A stretch of 64,000 nt of DNA, taken from assembly GCA_900114805.1 (NCBI GenBank), contig FOZN01000001.1:186001-250000 (forward strand). Reading direction: 5' to 3'. A program made the translations under genes and the position numbers. The notes beneath the pieces are model-generated. The model searched no databases, had not been told where the DNA came from, and saw only the letters and a program-made list of their open reading frames with translations. This document shows positions 39,800 through 49,328 of the stretch, piece by piece (the stretch's first letter is position 1; the number at the start of each line of letters is the position of its first letter). The DNA comes from Agrococcus baldri. GTDB lineage: Bacteria > Actinomycetota > Actinomycetes > Actinomycetales > Microbacteriaceae.

Positions 39800-41223
39800 G
39801 ATGCGGCTCCGGGATTCTGGCGGTCGAGCCCGGCGTCGCGGCCGAGCAGGTCGTCGATGGTCTCGCGGCGCACGAGCGTGCGGACGACGCCGTCCGCCAC
39901 CGCGAGCACCGGCGGGCGCGGCGCGGCGTTGTAGTTCGAGGCGAGCGAGTGGCAGTAGGCACCGGTCGCGGCGACGGCGAGCAGGTCGCCCGGCGCCACG
40001 TCGCCCGGCAGCCACTCGGCGTCGACGACGATGTCGCCCGACTCGCAGTGGCGGCCGGCGACCCGGGTCAGCATGGGCTCGGCGGCGGATGCGCGACTCG
40101 CGATCCGCGCGGAGTACTGCGCCCCGTAGAGGGCCGGCCGGGCGTTGTCGCCCATGCCGCCGTCGACCGAGACGTAGGTGCGGGTGCCCTGCTCGAGCTG
40201 CACGGGCTTGATCGTGCCGACGCGGTAGACGGTCACGCCGGCCGGGCCGACGATCCAGCGGCCGGGCTCGATCGAGATCCTGGGCACCGCGATGCCGAGC
40301 TCGTCTGCGGCGTCTCGCACCGCATCCGCCAGCCTCGTCGCGATCGTCTCGATGGGCTCGGGGCTGTCGGCGGCCGTGTAGGCGATGCCGAAGCCGCCGC
40401 CGAGGTTGAGCTCGGGGAAGGCGCCGTCGGCGGTGCTGCCGGTGCCGCCGAGCTCGGCGTGCAGGGTGAGCATGCGGCGGGCGGATTCGCCGAAGCCGGC
40501 GGCGTCGAAGATCTGCGAGCCGATGTGCGTGTGCAGGCCGACGAGCTCGAGGCTCGGCAGCTCGCGGATGCGCGCCACGAGCGCGGGCGCCTCGGCGACC
40601 GGGATGCCGAACTTCTGATCCTCGTGGCTGGTGGCGAGGAACTCGTGCGTGGAGGCGTGCACGCCCACCGAGATGCGCAGCCGCACCCGCTGCACGCGGC
40701 CGGCGCGCTCGGCTGCGGCGGCGATGCGCTCGGCCTCGATGGGCGAGTCGATGATGAAGGTGCCGATGCCGGCGGCCACGCCCGCCTCGATCTCGACAAC
40801 GGATTTGTTGTTGCCGTGGAAGCCGATCGCGGCCGGCTCGACGCCCGCGCGGAGCGCCGTGGCGAGCTCGCCGCCGGTGCAGACGTCGATGCGCAGCCCC
40901 TCGGCGCGCATCCAGCGCGCGACGTCGGCGGTCAGCAGCGCCTTGCCCGCGTAGTAGACGTCGACGCCCTGCCCTCCCGAGTCAGCCTCCGCATCCGTGA
41001 ACGCCGCCTCGAAAGCGGTGCGGATGCGGCGGGCGCGCTCGCGCACGACCGCCTCGTCGACGAGCAGGAAGGGCGTGCCGTGCTGCTCGGCGATCGCGGT
41101 GAGCGCCACGCCCCCGACGTGCATCGCGCCGTCGATGCGCTCGGCGCCCGCAGGCCAGACGCCCTCGACGAGCGCGTTGGCGTCGCTGGTGTCGGGCAGC
41201 TGGGGGGCGAGCGGATGCGGCAC
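39796..41223 (-). CDS. lysA: Diaminopimelate decarboxylase
   Basis: A 475-residue PLP enzyme of the alanine racemase-like fold type III. The PLP lysine is in VDVYYAGKALLT (about residue 80), the glycine loop is LNLGGGFGIAYT, and the decarboxylase residues lie in GRHCESGDI. It makes lysine from meso-DAP. The GTG at 41223 is supported by CGGAG 5 nt upstream and by the family-like start PHPLAPQLPD. It heads the lysA-hom-thrC-thrB run. Confidence 0.95.
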   Translation of the reverse strand: MPHPLAPQLPDTSDANALVEGVWPAGAERIDGAMHVGGVALTAIAEQHGTPFLLVDEAVVRERARRIRTAFEAAFTDAEADSGGQGVDVYYAGKALLTADVARWMRAEGLRIDVCTGGELATALRAGVEPAAIGFHGNNKSVVEIEAGVAAGIGTFIIDSPIEAERIAAAAERAGRVQRVRLRISVGVHASTHEFLATSHEDQKFGIPVAEAPALVARIRELPSLELVGLHTHIGSQIFDAAGFGESARRMLTLHAELGGTGSTADGAFPELNLGGGFGIAYTAADSPEPIETIATRLADAVRDAADELGIAVPRISIEPGRWIVGPAGVTVYRVGTIKPVQLEQGTRTYVSVDGGMGDNARPALYGAQYSARIASRASAAEPMLTRVAGRHCESGDIVVDAEWLPGDVAPGDLLAVAATGAYCHSLASNYNAAPRPPVLAVADGVVRTLVRRETIDDLLGRDAGLDRQNPGAAS

Positions 41224-41353
41224 GGAACTCCGTCCGAGTGGTGGTGCGTGTGCCCGCGACGGATCGCTCCGGGTGCGGGTGGTGTGCGGCGCTTGTGGCG
41301 CTGCCTCCATCCTACGGAACAGTCAGATACCGCGCGGCGCTCGGCGACGCGGC

Positions 41354-41390
41354 GTTGCTCATAATTCCCAGCGTCGTGATTATGAGTAAC
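41354..41390. promoter_or_regulatory. 12-bp inverted repeat in the lysA/mpg divergent region
   Basis: GTTGCTCATAAT (41354-41365) and ATTATGAGTAAC (41379-41390) match at 11 of 12 positions with a 13-bp spacer. The right arm overlaps the mpg -10 box TAACGT (41387-41392). The AT-rich arms stand out in this high-GC setting. It is a candidate operator for an unidentified dimeric regulator. Confidence 0.55.
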
Positions 41391-41392
41391 GT
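41387..41392 (+). promoter_or_regulatory. -10 box of leaderless mpg
   Basis: TAACGT ends 6 nt before the GTG at 41399. It overlaps the inverted repeat at 41354-41390. Confidence 0.5.
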
Positions 41393-41398
41393 GCCAGG

Positions 41399-42076
41399 GT
41401 GGCCACTCCCGACCCCACCTGGTTCGAGCGCGACCCGCTCGAGCTCGCTCCGCTGCTGCTCGGTGGCGTGCTCAGACGAGCGGATGCGTCGGGGGCCGTC
41501 GCCGTGCGCCTCACCGAGGTCGAGGCATACCGCGGCAGCGACGACCCGGGCGCGCACACGTTCCGCGGCAAGACGGCCAGGAACGCGACGATGTTCGGTC
41601 CCGGCGGACACGTCTACTGCTACTTCACCTACGGCATGCACCACGCGGTGAACATCGTCGCCGGGCCGGAAGGCTCTGGCTGGGGTGTGCTCGTGCGTGC
41701 CGGTGAGGTGGTTGAGGGCTACGAGCTCGCGGCGGAGCGCCGGCATGTGCGCCGCGCGACGCGGATCGCAGGTGAGCTCGCCCGCGGCCCCGGCAACGTC
41801 GCCCAAGCGCTCGGCGCGACGCTCACCGACGACGGCGCTGCCTTCCACCGCACTGTCGACGACGAACCTGTTGATCGAGTAGGCGCGCAGCGCCGTATCG
41901 AGATCCCCACCGGCTGGTCCTTCGAACCGGCGACCGCGCCGCCGCACCACCGCACCGGCCCCCGCGTCGGCGTCAGCGGCCCCGGCGGCGACGCATCCGC
42001 CTACCCCTGGCGCTTCTGGATCCCGGGCGAGCCGAGCGTCTCGGCCTACCGGCCCGCGGTGCAGCGCAAGCGCTGA
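41399..42076 (+). CDS. mpg: DNA-3-methyladenine glycosylase (AAG/Mpg family)
   Basis: A 225-residue base-excision repair enzyme. VRLTEVEAYRGSDDPGAH contains the catalytic Glu, and RNATMFGPGGHVYCYFTYGM is the family signature; ARGPGNVAQALG follows. It removes alkylated purines such as 3-methyladenine. It is a plus-strand gene between minus-strand argS and lysA, one base from the convergent vapC stop. Confidence 0.94.
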   Translation: MATPDPTWFERDPLELAPLLLGGVLRRADASGAVAVRLTEVEAYRGSDDPGAHTFRGKTARNATMFGPGGHVYCYFTYGMHHAVNIVAGPEGSGWGVLVRAGEVVEGYELAAERRHVRRATRIAGELARGPGNVAQALGATLTDDGAAFHRTVDDEPVDRVGAQRRIEIPTGWSFEPATAPPHHRTGPRVGVSGPGGDASAYPWRFWIPGEPSVSAYRPAVQRKR

Positions 42077-42472
42077 TCAGCGGACAACGCGAATGCGGCA
42101 GCGAGGCCCGTTGGCGTTGGCGAGCCGCCGGTCGCCAGTGAGCAGATCGCAGTCGAGCGCCTCTGCCAGGGCGACGTACATCGCGTCGTAGGCGCTGACA
42201 CTCGCGCGCAGGTCGTAGGCGCGAGTCACCAGGTGCCGGGTCGGCACTCGTGGGAACGCGAGCTGTTGCAGGTCGCTCGATGCTGCTTCGAACTGTGCAT
42301 CCGAGAGCGATCCGGCGAGCCACAATCGGCGCAGCGCGGCCATCACCTCAACATTGATCAGGTCGGGTGCCGTGAATTCGTCCGCAGCGCGCAGGGCTGC
42401 ACGCGCGCTCCGGCCTGCGTCTCCATCGTCGCCGAGAGCGTTCACCAGCACGGAGGCGTCGACGACCTTCAC
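42077..42472 (-). CDS. vapC: PIN-domain toxin (VapC family)
   Basis: A 131-residue putative Mg2+-dependent RNase. The acidic residues of the PIN fold are D5 (MKVVDAS), E42 (LINVEV), and the pair in SVSAYDAMYVALAE and LLTGDRRL. The GTG start overlaps the antitoxin stop (GTGA). Likely target is an RNA such as a tRNA, as for other VapC proteins; not determinable here. Confidence 0.9.
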   Translation of the reverse strand: MKVVDASVLVNALGDDGDAGRSARAALRAADEFTAPDLINVEVMAALRRLWLAGSLSDAQFEAASSDLQQLAFPRVPTRHLVTRAYDLRASVSAYDAMYVALAEALDCDLLTGDRRLANANGPRCRIRVVR

Positions 42473-42702
42473 CGCCGATCACGCTCAGCTTCAATGGCGT
42501 CCACCGCTTGCTGGAATCCGATTCGCCCGCCCGACTGCCTCCGCTCGATGTCATCCAGGATGTCGGCGAGCTGCTTCTCCTCAGCAATGCGCCGCAGCTC
42601 GATAGCCAGGAAGTGCTGCAGCGACTGCTGACGCGCAGCAGCCTTCCCCAGCAGCGCAGCGTGCACGTCTTCAGGCAGATCACGAACCAGAACGTTGGGC
42701 AT
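42469..42702 (-). CDS. Ribbon-helix-helix antitoxin (FitA/VapB type)
   Basis: A 77-residue protein. The N-terminal ribbon-helix-helix MPNVLVRDLPEDVHAALL binds DNA, and the C-terminal part should block the PIN toxin encoded next. The ATG at 42702 is inside an inverted repeat that probably gives autoregulation. Length and sequence are typical of FitA-like antitoxins. Confidence 0.85.
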   Translation of the reverse strand: MPNVLVRDLPEDVHAALLGKAAARQQSLQHFLAIELRRIAEEKQLADILDDIERRQSGGRIGFQQAVDAIEAERDRR

Positions 42703-42720
42703 GCTTACAGTTTGCAAGCA
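42702..42720. promoter_or_regulatory. Inverted repeat at the antitoxin start (autoregulatory operator candidate)
   Basis: TGCTTACA (42702-42709) and TGCAAGCA (42713-42720) are inverted with one mismatch and overlap the start codon of the RHH antitoxin. The 165 nt beyond, up to argS, hold no gene that I can see. Confidence 0.45.
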
Positions 42721-42887
42721 GGCGTGGCTTGGCGTCAATCCCGGTGTCGTGGATGCCATCCCGCGAGCATGCACCACTGGCTGATTCCGCGCGCTTCTTG
42801 TCCACAGACTGCAGTTCAACCGGTGAACGGCGCACCCAGCCTTGATCCCGCGCCAAAGGTTGCAGAGGTGCGACAGCTCCCGCTGCG

Positions 42888-44546
42888 CTACATCCGCTCG
42901 GGCGCGCTGACGCCGACCGTGGACAGCGCCGTGCGCAGCACCTGACCGGTCGCGTCGTTCAGCCACAGGCGCGTGCGGTGCACAGTCGTGATCGGCTCGT
43001 CGCCGACGGGCGTGACGCGGCAGGCGTCGTACCAGCGGTGGTACAGGCCGGCGAGCTCCTCGGCGAAGCGGGCGACGCGGTGCGGCTCGCGCAGCTCTGC
43101 GGCCTGCGCCAGCACGCGCGGGAAGTCGGCGAGGGCGCCGAGCAGCGCGGACTCGCTCGCATGCGAGAGCAGCGACGGGTCGAACTCCGAGCGGTCCACA
43201 CCCGCTGCGGCGGCGTTGCGGCCGACCGCCGACATCCGGGCGTGCGCGTACTGCACGTAGTAGACGGGGTTGTCGTTCGTGCGCTGCGTGAGCAGCTCGA
43301 GGTCGATGTCGAGGGGCGTGTCTGCACTCGAGCGCACCAGGGCGTAGCGGGCGGCGTCGACACCCACCGCATCCACCAGGTCTTCCATCGTCACGATGGT
43401 GCCCGCACGCTTCGACATCCGCACCGGCTGGCCCTCGCGCAGCAGGTTGACCATCTGACCGATCAGGATCTGCAGGTTGTGGTGCGGCTTGTCGCCGAAC
43501 GCCGCGCACATCGCCATCATGCGGCCGACGTAGCCGTGGTGGTCGGCGCCGAGCATGATGATGTTCTGCTCGAAGCCGCGGTCGCGCTTGTTCTGGTAGT
43601 AGCCCAGGTCGCCCGAGAAGTACGCCGGGGCGCCGTTCGAGCGCAGGATGACGCGATCCTTGTCGTCGCCGAAGGTGGTGGTGCGCAGCCAGGTCGCGCC
43701 CTCCTCCTCGAAGACGTGGCCGCGCTCGCGCAGCGTCTCGATCGCACGCTGCACCGAGCCGTCGGACTGCACCTGGTGCTCGTGGAAGTAGACATCGAAG
43801 TCGACGCCGAAGTCGTGCAGATCCTGCTTGATCTCCTCGAACATCAGCGCGACGCCGTTGGCGCGGAACGCCTCCTGCAGATCGGCGTCGTCGAGGTCGA
43901 GCAGGTCGCCGTCGTACGCGTCGTCGACCTTGCGGGCGATCTCGGCGATGTAAGCGCCGCCGTAGCCGTCCTCGGGCGTGGGGTCGCCGCGGAAGGCCGC
44001 GACCAGGCTGCGCGCGAAGCGGTCGATCTGGCCGCCGTGGTCGTTGAAGTAGTACTCGCGGGTGACGAGCGCGCCCTGGCGCTCGAGCACGCGGCCGAGG
44101 CTGTCGCCCACCGCGGCCCAGCGGGTGCCGCCCATGTGGATGGGCCCGGTCGGGTTCGCGGAGACGAACTCGAGGTTGATCTTGATGTCCTGCAGCGTCT
44201 CGCCCGAGCCGTAGGCGTCACCGGCCTCGACGATCGTGCGGGCGAGCTCGCCCGCGGCGCCGGCGGCGATGGTGAGGTTGATGAAGCCGGGGCCGGCCAC
44301 ATCTGCGCGCTCGATGCCGTCGACGGCGGCCAGCTCGGCCGCGACCTCCTCGGCGAGCTCGCGCGGATTCGCGCCGGCCTTCTTGGCGAAGCGCATGGCG
44401 GCGTTCGTCGCCCAGTCGCCGTGGTCGCGGTTGCGCGGGCGCTCCAGAACGATGTCGCTCTCGCCGACCTCCACGTCGCTGCTTCGTCGGCCCACCGCAG
44501 AGCGGACGGCGGCGAGCACGGCGGCAGAGATTTCGGAGGGCTGCAT
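42888..44546 (-). CDS. argS: Arginyl-tRNA synthetase
   Basis: A 552-residue class I synthetase. The HIGH-type motif is in [20 protein letters not shown] (about residues 117-136), the KMSKS-type loop is [11 protein letters not shown], and the C-terminal DALR anticodon-binding domain fills the last 110 residues. A tRNA-Arg gene is encoded at 54,743. The ATG follows a -10 box by 6 nt. Confidence 0.96.
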   Translation of the reverse strand: MQPSEISAAVLAAVRSAVGRRSSDVEVGESDIVLERPRNRDHGDWATNAAMRFAKKAGANPRELAEEVAAELAAVDGIERADVAGPGFINLTIAAGAAGELARTIVEAGDAYGSGETLQDIKINLEFVSANPTGPIHMGGTRWAAVGDSLGRVLERQGALVTREYYFNDHGGQIDRFARSLVAAFRGDPTPEDGYGGAYIAEIARKVDDAYDGDLLDLDDADLQEAFRANGVALMFEEIKQDLHDFGVDFDVYFHEHQVQSDGSVQRAIETLRERGHVFEEEGATWLRTTTFGDDKDRVILRSNGAPAYFSGDLGYYQNKRDRGFEQNIIMLGADHHGYVGRMMAMCAAFGDKPHHNLQILIGQMVNLLREGQPVRMSKRAGTIVTMEDLVDAVGVDAARYALVRSSADTPLDIDLELLTQRTNDNPVYYVQYAHARMSAVGRNAAAAGVDRSEFDPSLLSHASESALLGALADFPRVLAQAAELREPHRVARFAEELAGLYHRWYDACRVTPVGDEPITTVHRTRLWLNDATGQVLRTALSTVGVSAPERM

Positions 44547-44552
44547 CCTTCG

Positions 44553-44558
44553 ATTCTA
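44553..44558 (-). promoter_or_regulatory. -10 box of argS
   Basis: TAGAAT on the minus strand ends 6 nt before the argS ATG. The 6 nt include AAGG, but the transcript would start at the ATG itself. Confidence 0.5.
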
Positions 44559-44596
44559 GTCCGCGTGCCTGCCCCGGGATCCCCGGCCCCGCGCCC

Positions 44597-44602
44597 TAGT
44601 CT
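44597..44602 (+). promoter_or_regulatory. -10 box of leaderless lipoprotein gene
   Basis: TAGTCT ends 6 nt before the ATG at 44609. It is back to back with the argS promoter, separated by about 40 bp. Confidence 0.5.
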
Positions 44603-44608
44603 GGCTGG

Positions 44609-45199
44609 ATGTCGAGCCCCAGCCTGCGCATCCGCCCTCGTCTCCTGCCCGTCACGATCATGGCCGCGGTGACGGCGATGGCGCTCACCGGTTGCGAGCC
44701 GGGCGCGCTGGCCCCGGCGGATTCGTCGGATCCCACGACCAGCCCGACGGTCACCGTCGAGCCGACTGAGACGACCGAGCCCGGGCAGCCGGACGACACC
44801 GAGACGCCCGCCGAGACCGACACCCCCGAGGTGACGACACCGCCGGTGGCGGGCGACCTGCCCTGCACCGACGTGTTCACGGCCGACCAGCTCTACGCGT
44901 TCAACCCGAACTTCGCGCCGTCGAGCGACCAGGGCGAACTGCCCGGCGCGATCGCAGACATTGCGGATGCGGGGGGCACGGTGTGCGCGTACCAGCACGT
45001 GACCGGGTCGGACCGGCTGGTGGTCGGGGTGCTGGAGGGCCCGGGTGACTTCGACGCTCCCCCGTTCGAGACCGTCGGCGAGATCGGCGTCGCGTCGGCG
45101 CAGGCGAACGGCGCAGTGATCGCCGCGGCCTCCATCTACTTCGTCGAAGCGCGCGACGCGCAGCAGGTGCTCGACGAGGTCGCCGCGAACGTCAACTGA
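44609..45199 (+). CDS. Secreted lipoprotein of unknown function
   Basis: A 196-residue protein. A signal peptide with the lipobox ALTGC places the acylated Cys at residue 29. A Thr/Pro/Glu-rich linker (about residues 35-80) follows, and then a compact C-terminal domain with two Cys (LPCTDVF and TVCAYQH) that may form a disulfide. I do not recognise the domain. It stops 6 nt from the convergent transglutaminase-like gene. Confidence 0.8.
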   Translation: MSSPSLRIRPRLLPVTIMAAVTAMALTGCEPGALAPADSSDPTTSPTVTVEPTETTEPGQPDDTETPAETDTPEVTTPPVAGDLPCTDVFTADQLYAFNPNFAPSSDQGELPGAIADIADAGGTVCAYQHVTGSDRLVVGVLEGPGDFDAPPFETVGEIGVASAQANGAVIAAASIYFVEARDAQQVLDEVAANVN

Positions 45200-45205
45200 C
45201 GCCCG

Positions 45206-45997
45206 TCAGAGGATCCGGTACCGCATCGTAGGATCATCGACGGCGCCTTCGATGATCGAGTCATCGGTCGTCTCGACGGTCAGCCGCGTCAGCACCACCG
45301 GGTTGCCGGCCGTGGTCGCCCAGGCAGTCTCGAGCGCATCCGCGCCGGTCGCGATGCGGATGAGGCTTCCACGCGGCGCGAGCCCGGTCGGGTCGAACAC
45401 CCACCAGTCGCCGTCGACGAACACTTCGGCGACGGCGTGGAAGTCGGGCGGGTTGAGCCCGGGAGCGTAGACGCCCACGTAGCGCGCCGGCATGCCGGCG
45501 GCTCGAGCGAGCGCGATCATGACGTGCGCGTAGTCGCGGCACATGCCACCGCGCTTCTGCAGGGTGGTTACCGCAGAGTCGTCGATCGCCGACATGGCGG
45601 GAGAGTAGGTGAAGCCGCGCGCAATCCAGTTGCGCATCGCGTCGAGCTGCTCGAAGCCGCTCGCACGCCCGAAGCGCTCGTCGACGAAGCCGCGCAGCGC
45701 CGATGCCTCTATATAGCGGGAGTCCTCGAGATAGCGGGCCGGGTCGGCGTCGTCGATGGGCCGCCGCAGGTTGCTGAGACTCGTCTGGATGTCGACGTCG
45801 AGCGTGCCGGTCGGCGCGGTGAAGACGAGCTGTCGCGTGTCGTGAGCTCCGGCCAGAATGCGCCAGTCGACCGGCGCCCCGTCGACCGCGATCGAGATCT
45901 GGTCAGCGGATGCGTACGCCTCCGCCGGCAGCGCGAGCAGCACGAAGTCGGTGTCGCCCACGAGCGACATGGAGAAGGCTGCATGAGCGGTGCGCAT
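45206..45997 (-). CDS. Transglutaminase-like cysteine protease-fold protein
   Basis: A 263-residue protein with an N-terminal beta-rich domain and a transglutaminase core. The triad is complete: C153 (RGGMCRDYAHV), H187 (DFHAVAEVFV) and D202 (WWVFDPTG). There is no signal peptide. Members may be proteases or amidases; the substrate is unknown. It lies 42 nt after the last Tad gene in the same direction, so it may be read through from the pilus operon. Confidence 0.85.
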   Translation of the reverse strand: MRTAHAAFSMSLVGDTDFVLLALPAEAYASADQISIAVDGAPVDWRILAGAHDTRQLVFTAPTGTLDVDIQTSLSNLRRPIDDADPARYLEDSRYIEASALRGFVDERFGRASGFEQLDAMRNWIARGFTYSPAMSAIDDSAVTTLQKRGGMCRDYAHVMIALARAAGMPARYVGVYAPGLNPPDFHAVAEVFVDGDWWVFDPTGLAPRGSLIRIATGADALETAWATTAGNPVVLTRLTVETTDDSIIEGAVDDPTMRYRIL

Positions 45998-46039
45998 TGG
46001 CGTACATCATCCCACACAGCAGTGACGTCCGGCTGTGGA

Positions 46040-46927
46040 TCACATCCCGCTGAATGCGTCGATCATGTCCATCACGGCCGGTGCCATGACTGCGATGAAC
46101 AAAACGGGCAAGATGCAGAGCATCAGCGGCATGAGCACCTTCACCGGTACTTGCTGCGCCTTCTCCTCCGCACGCTGGCGACGCTTCAATCGCATCTCGT
46201 CGGCTTGCGTGCGCAGCACATCACCGATCGAGATGCCGTAGGCATCTGCCTGCAGAATCGCGCGGACGAACGCGCGGAGATCTGACACATGACTGCGATC
46301 CGCAAGGTCGTGGAACGCCTGCTTGCGCGACCGCCCCATGCGCATGTCCTGCAGCGTTCGCGTGAGCTCCTCAGCGAGCGCCCCCTTGCCGTTGGAGGCT
46401 GCACGCGTCATCGCAGCATCGAATCCCAGACCGGCCTCAACCGCGATTGTCATCTGATCGAGCGTGTCAGCGAGTTGCTTCTGGATGAGCTGGTCACGCT
46501 CTTGCCCGCGACTGAGCAACAGCAGATCGGGCACAAAGTACACGACGACGGCGGAGATCCCCACGATCAGCAAGATCAGTGGTTCCTGGCCCGAGACGAA
46601 CATCAGAATGAAGAGCGCGATTGCGGTCGGCACCCACAGCAGTTTGAGCGCGAGCAGACGATCGACGGTCCAGTCCGCTGGTCGGCCAGCGCGTGCGTGC
46701 TGTCGCTCGAGCACCGCCACCAGCGTGGGAACGGTCAGCCTGCGAGCCAACTTCGGCAGCCCATCGCTCGCGGCCTTCGGCCCATCGGCGAGTTCCGTGC
46801 GCTGCCCGCGCTGCAGATTCGCGAGCGCGTGCGCGCGCGCCGGCTGCAGCGCGTCGGCCATCACCCAGACGATGGCACCGACGGCAACCGCCACAAGCAA
46901 GCAAGCGAGGATGACGGCAGTCGGCAT
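46040..46927 (-). CDS. tadC: Tad pilus inner-membrane protein TadC (T2SSF domain)
   Basis: A 295-residue protein with one N-terminal helix, two central helices, a T2SSF cytoplasmic domain (about residues 150-255: ADTLDQMTIAVEAGLGFDAA) and a C-terminal helix. It forms the platform with TadB that converts TadA ATP hydrolysis into pilus extension. The start MPTAVIL at 46927 overlaps the tadB stop (TGATG). Confidence 0.9.
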   Translation of the reverse strand: MPTAVILACLLVAVAVGAIVWVMADALQPARAHALANLQRGQRTELADGPKAASDGLPKLARRLTVPTLVAVLERQHARAGRPADWTVDRLLALKLLWVPTAIALFILMFVSGQEPLILLIVGISAVVVYFVPDLLLLSRGQERDQLIQKQLADTLDQMTIAVEAGLGFDAAMTRAASNGKGALAEELTRTLQDMRMGRSRKQAFHDLADRSHVSDLRAFVRAILQADAYGISIGDVLRTQADEMRLKRRQRAEEKAQQVPVKVLMPLMLCILPVLFIAVMAPAVMDMIDAFSGM

Positions 46928-47856
46928 CAGAACTCGATCTCCACGACCTTGCGAAGCCAAAAGCCGCCGACGATCAGCAGCACGACACCGACGCCGATCA
47001 GCCCGAACCCGAGTGGCGACTCGATGAACGGCGCGAGGTAGCCCGGGTTCGACATCAGGAGGAAGCCTGTGACACCGAATGGCAGCAGCATGAGGATGAC
47101 AGCCGACAGGCGGCCTTCGGCGCTGAGTGCGGCGACCTGGCGACGCACCTGACCGCGTTCTCGGATCGTTCCGGCGACGCCGTCGAGCGTCTCCGCCAGA
47201 CTGCCGCCCACTTCACGGTTGATGGCGATCGCCTGCACCGCCCAGACGAAGTCCTCGCTCTGCATCCGCTCGGCCGCTTCTTCCAGCGCCGGCACGACAG
47301 GGCGACCGACGCGAGTCTCATTGACGACGCGAGCGAGCTCTGAGGCCGTCGGCTCTTCTGACTCCTTGGCGACTGACGAGAGCGCCTGCAGCATACTGTG
47401 GCCGGCGCGGAGGCTCGAGGCCATGAGTTGCAGGGTGCCGTCCAGTTGGTCAGCGAAGGCCTTGCGGCGCTTGTCGATGCGATTTCGCACCCAGAGCACT
47501 GCGCCCATCGGGGCGAGCGCCGCGACCGGAACCGCCAGCAATCCGCCGCCGAGCAGCATGGTCGCAGCTACCACCACTAGTGAGGCAATGGCGACGAGAA
47601 AGGCAAGATCCTGAGGTCGCATCGAGACGCCTGCGAGGCCGAGGTTGTGAGCAATTGCATGCGACCGGCCTCGCAGCAGGCGGCCGATTACATCCGTCGC
47701 AGCCTCGGCCGCACCCGAAAGTGCACCCTCGCCGTCCTCGATATTGGGTCGCCGACGCTCTCGAGGCAGTCGCTCCCGACCTGGTCGAGCGACGACCAGC
47801 GCTGCGGCGCCGACCCCTGCAGCAACCGCACCCGCGCCAATCAGTGCCAGGCTCAC
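46927..47856 (-). CDS. tadB: Tad pilus inner-membrane protein TadB (T2SSF domain)
   Basis: A 309-residue membrane protein. FADQLDGTLQLMASSLRAGH (about residues 137-156) begins the T2SSF domain, with two helices before it and one or two at the C-terminus. It is a paralogue of TadC. The GTG overlaps the tadA stop (GTGA). Confidence 0.9.
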   Translation of the reverse strand: MSLALIGAGAVAAGVGAAALVVARPGRERLPRERRRPNIEDGEGALSGAAEAATDVIGRLLRGRSHAIAHNLGLAGVSMRPQDLAFLVAIASLVVVAATMLLGGGLLAVPVAALAPMGAVLWVRNRIDKRRKAFADQLDGTLQLMASSLRAGHSMLQALSSVAKESEEPTASELARVVNETRVGRPVVPALEEAAERMQSEDFVWAVQAIAINREVGGSLAETLDGVAGTIRERGQVRRQVAALSAEGRLSAVILMLLPFGVTGFLLMSNPGYLAPFIESPLGFGLIGVGVVLLIVGGFWLRKVVEIEF

Positions 47857-49328
47857 GGCGTGCCCTGGATGTCGAAGGTGCCCGGAGGTAGCTCGATGCC
47901 AAGATCATCGAATCGCTCCGTGAACTTCGGACGCACACCAGTGGCGATCGGCACGCCCTGGAACCGGCCGGAGTTGTCGACACCCGCGGCGTAATCGAAG
48001 AGGAACACGTCCTGCAACGTGACTGTCTGGCCCTCCATGCCCACCACCTCGGTTACCGCGGTGACACGCCGAGTGCCGTCACGAAGTCGGCTCAGCTGCA
48101 CGATGACATCGACAGCTGACGAGATCTGCTCTCGGATGGCCCGTAGCGGCAGCTCCATTCCAGCCATGAGGACGAGGGTCTCAAGTCGCGCAATCGCGTC
48201 ACGGGGTGAGTTGGCGTGCACGGTCGAGAGCGATCCGTCGTGACCGGTGTTCATCGCCTGCAGCATGTCGAGCGTCTCACCACCACGCACCTCGCCGACC
48301 ACGATGCGGTCGGGGCGCATACGAAGCGAGTTGCGAACCAGGTCACGGATGGTGATCTCGCCCTTGCCCTCGATGTTTTGAGGGCGCGACTCGAGGCGCA
48401 CCACATGCTCCTGCTGCAGTTGCAGCTCCACCGCATCTTCGATCGTGATAATGCGCTCGCGCGGGGGAATGAACGACGAGAGCACGTTGAGCAGCGTCGT
48501 CTTACCGGTACCGGTTCCTCCGGAGACGATGACGTTGAGCTTGCCCTCGACGCACGCCTGCAGTAGGCGTGCCATCTGCGGAGTCAGCGTGCCGAAGCGA
48601 ATGAGGTCAGGAACCTTAAACGGATCCTTCGCGAACTTGCGAATCGTCAGTGTTGAGCCAGAGAACGCGAGCGGAGGGATCACGGCGTTCACTCGCGAGC
48701 CATCCTCGAGGCGGGCATCGACCATCGGTGAAGACTCATCGATGCGACGCCCCATGCGCATCACAATGCGTTCGATCACACGGCGGAGCTGGTCTTCTGA
48801 GGTGAAGCGGGCGGGCGCCCGACCAAGTTTTCCGTGCTGCTCGACATAAATGTTGTCAGGTCCATTGACCATGATCTCGGTCACGGTCTCGTCGTCGATG
48901 AGCTTTTGCAGCGGGCCAAGTCCAAGGACGTCATCGCGTACTTCGTTGATGAGGCGCTGCCGCTCTTCCACCGTCAGTGGCGCTTGCTCTGCCTCGACCA
49001 CGGCGTTGAGTTCGTCGCGCACCAGAATGTGCAATTGCTCTTCGCTCAAGTTCGGGTCGTTGAGTCGGGCACCGATGCGCTCGAACAGCGCATCGGCTGC
49101 ACGCTGTTTGACTCGCAGCAGTCCATCTATCTGTGGAGCGGTCGGCCCTTCGTGCTGCTCGTTTGCTACGAAAGCGTTGTCGTTTGACCCTTCGGGGAGG
49201 TCTGCAATCGCGACCTCGCCCGTGGCACGTTCGGCAGCCAACCTTGCAGCGCGACGAGTGCCGGGCTCAGGCTCAGTGTCTGGCAACGTAACCCTCGCAA
49301 CAGAGAGCCGCTGGGAGAGGCTCGTCAC
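47853..49328 (-). CDS. tadA: Tad pilus secretion ATPase (CpaF/TadA)
   Basis: A 491-residue hexameric ATPase. The Walker A motif [16 protein letters not shown] is near residue 275, [12 protein letters not shown] has the Asp box, and [20 protein letters not shown] the Walker B/His box region. The N-terminal 100 residues contain a low-similarity linker. It powers Flp pilin assembly. The stop overlaps tadB and its start overlaps cpaE. Confidence 0.95.
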   Translation of the reverse strand: MTSLSQRLSVARVTLPDTEPEPGTRRAARLAAERATGEVAIADLPEGSNDNAFVANEQHEGPTAPQIDGLLRVKQRAADALFERIGARLNDPNLSEEQLHILVRDELNAVVEAEQAPLTVEERQRLINEVRDDVLGLGPLQKLIDDETVTEIMVNGPDNIYVEQHGKLGRAPARFTSEDQLRRVIERIVMRMGRRIDESSPMVDARLEDGSRVNAVIPPLAFSGSTLTIRKFAKDPFKVPDLIRFGTLTPQMARLLQACVEGKLNVIVSGGTGTGKTTLLNVLSSFIPPRERIITIEDAVELQLQQEHVVRLESRPQNIEGKGEITIRDLVRNSLRMRPDRIVVGEVRGGETLDMLQAMNTGHDGSLSTVHANSPRDAIARLETLVLMAGMELPLRAIREQISSAVDVIVQLSRLRDGTRRVTAVTEVVGMEGQTVTLQDVFLFDYAAGVDNSGRFQGVPIATGVRPKFTERFDDLGIELPPGTFDIQGTP

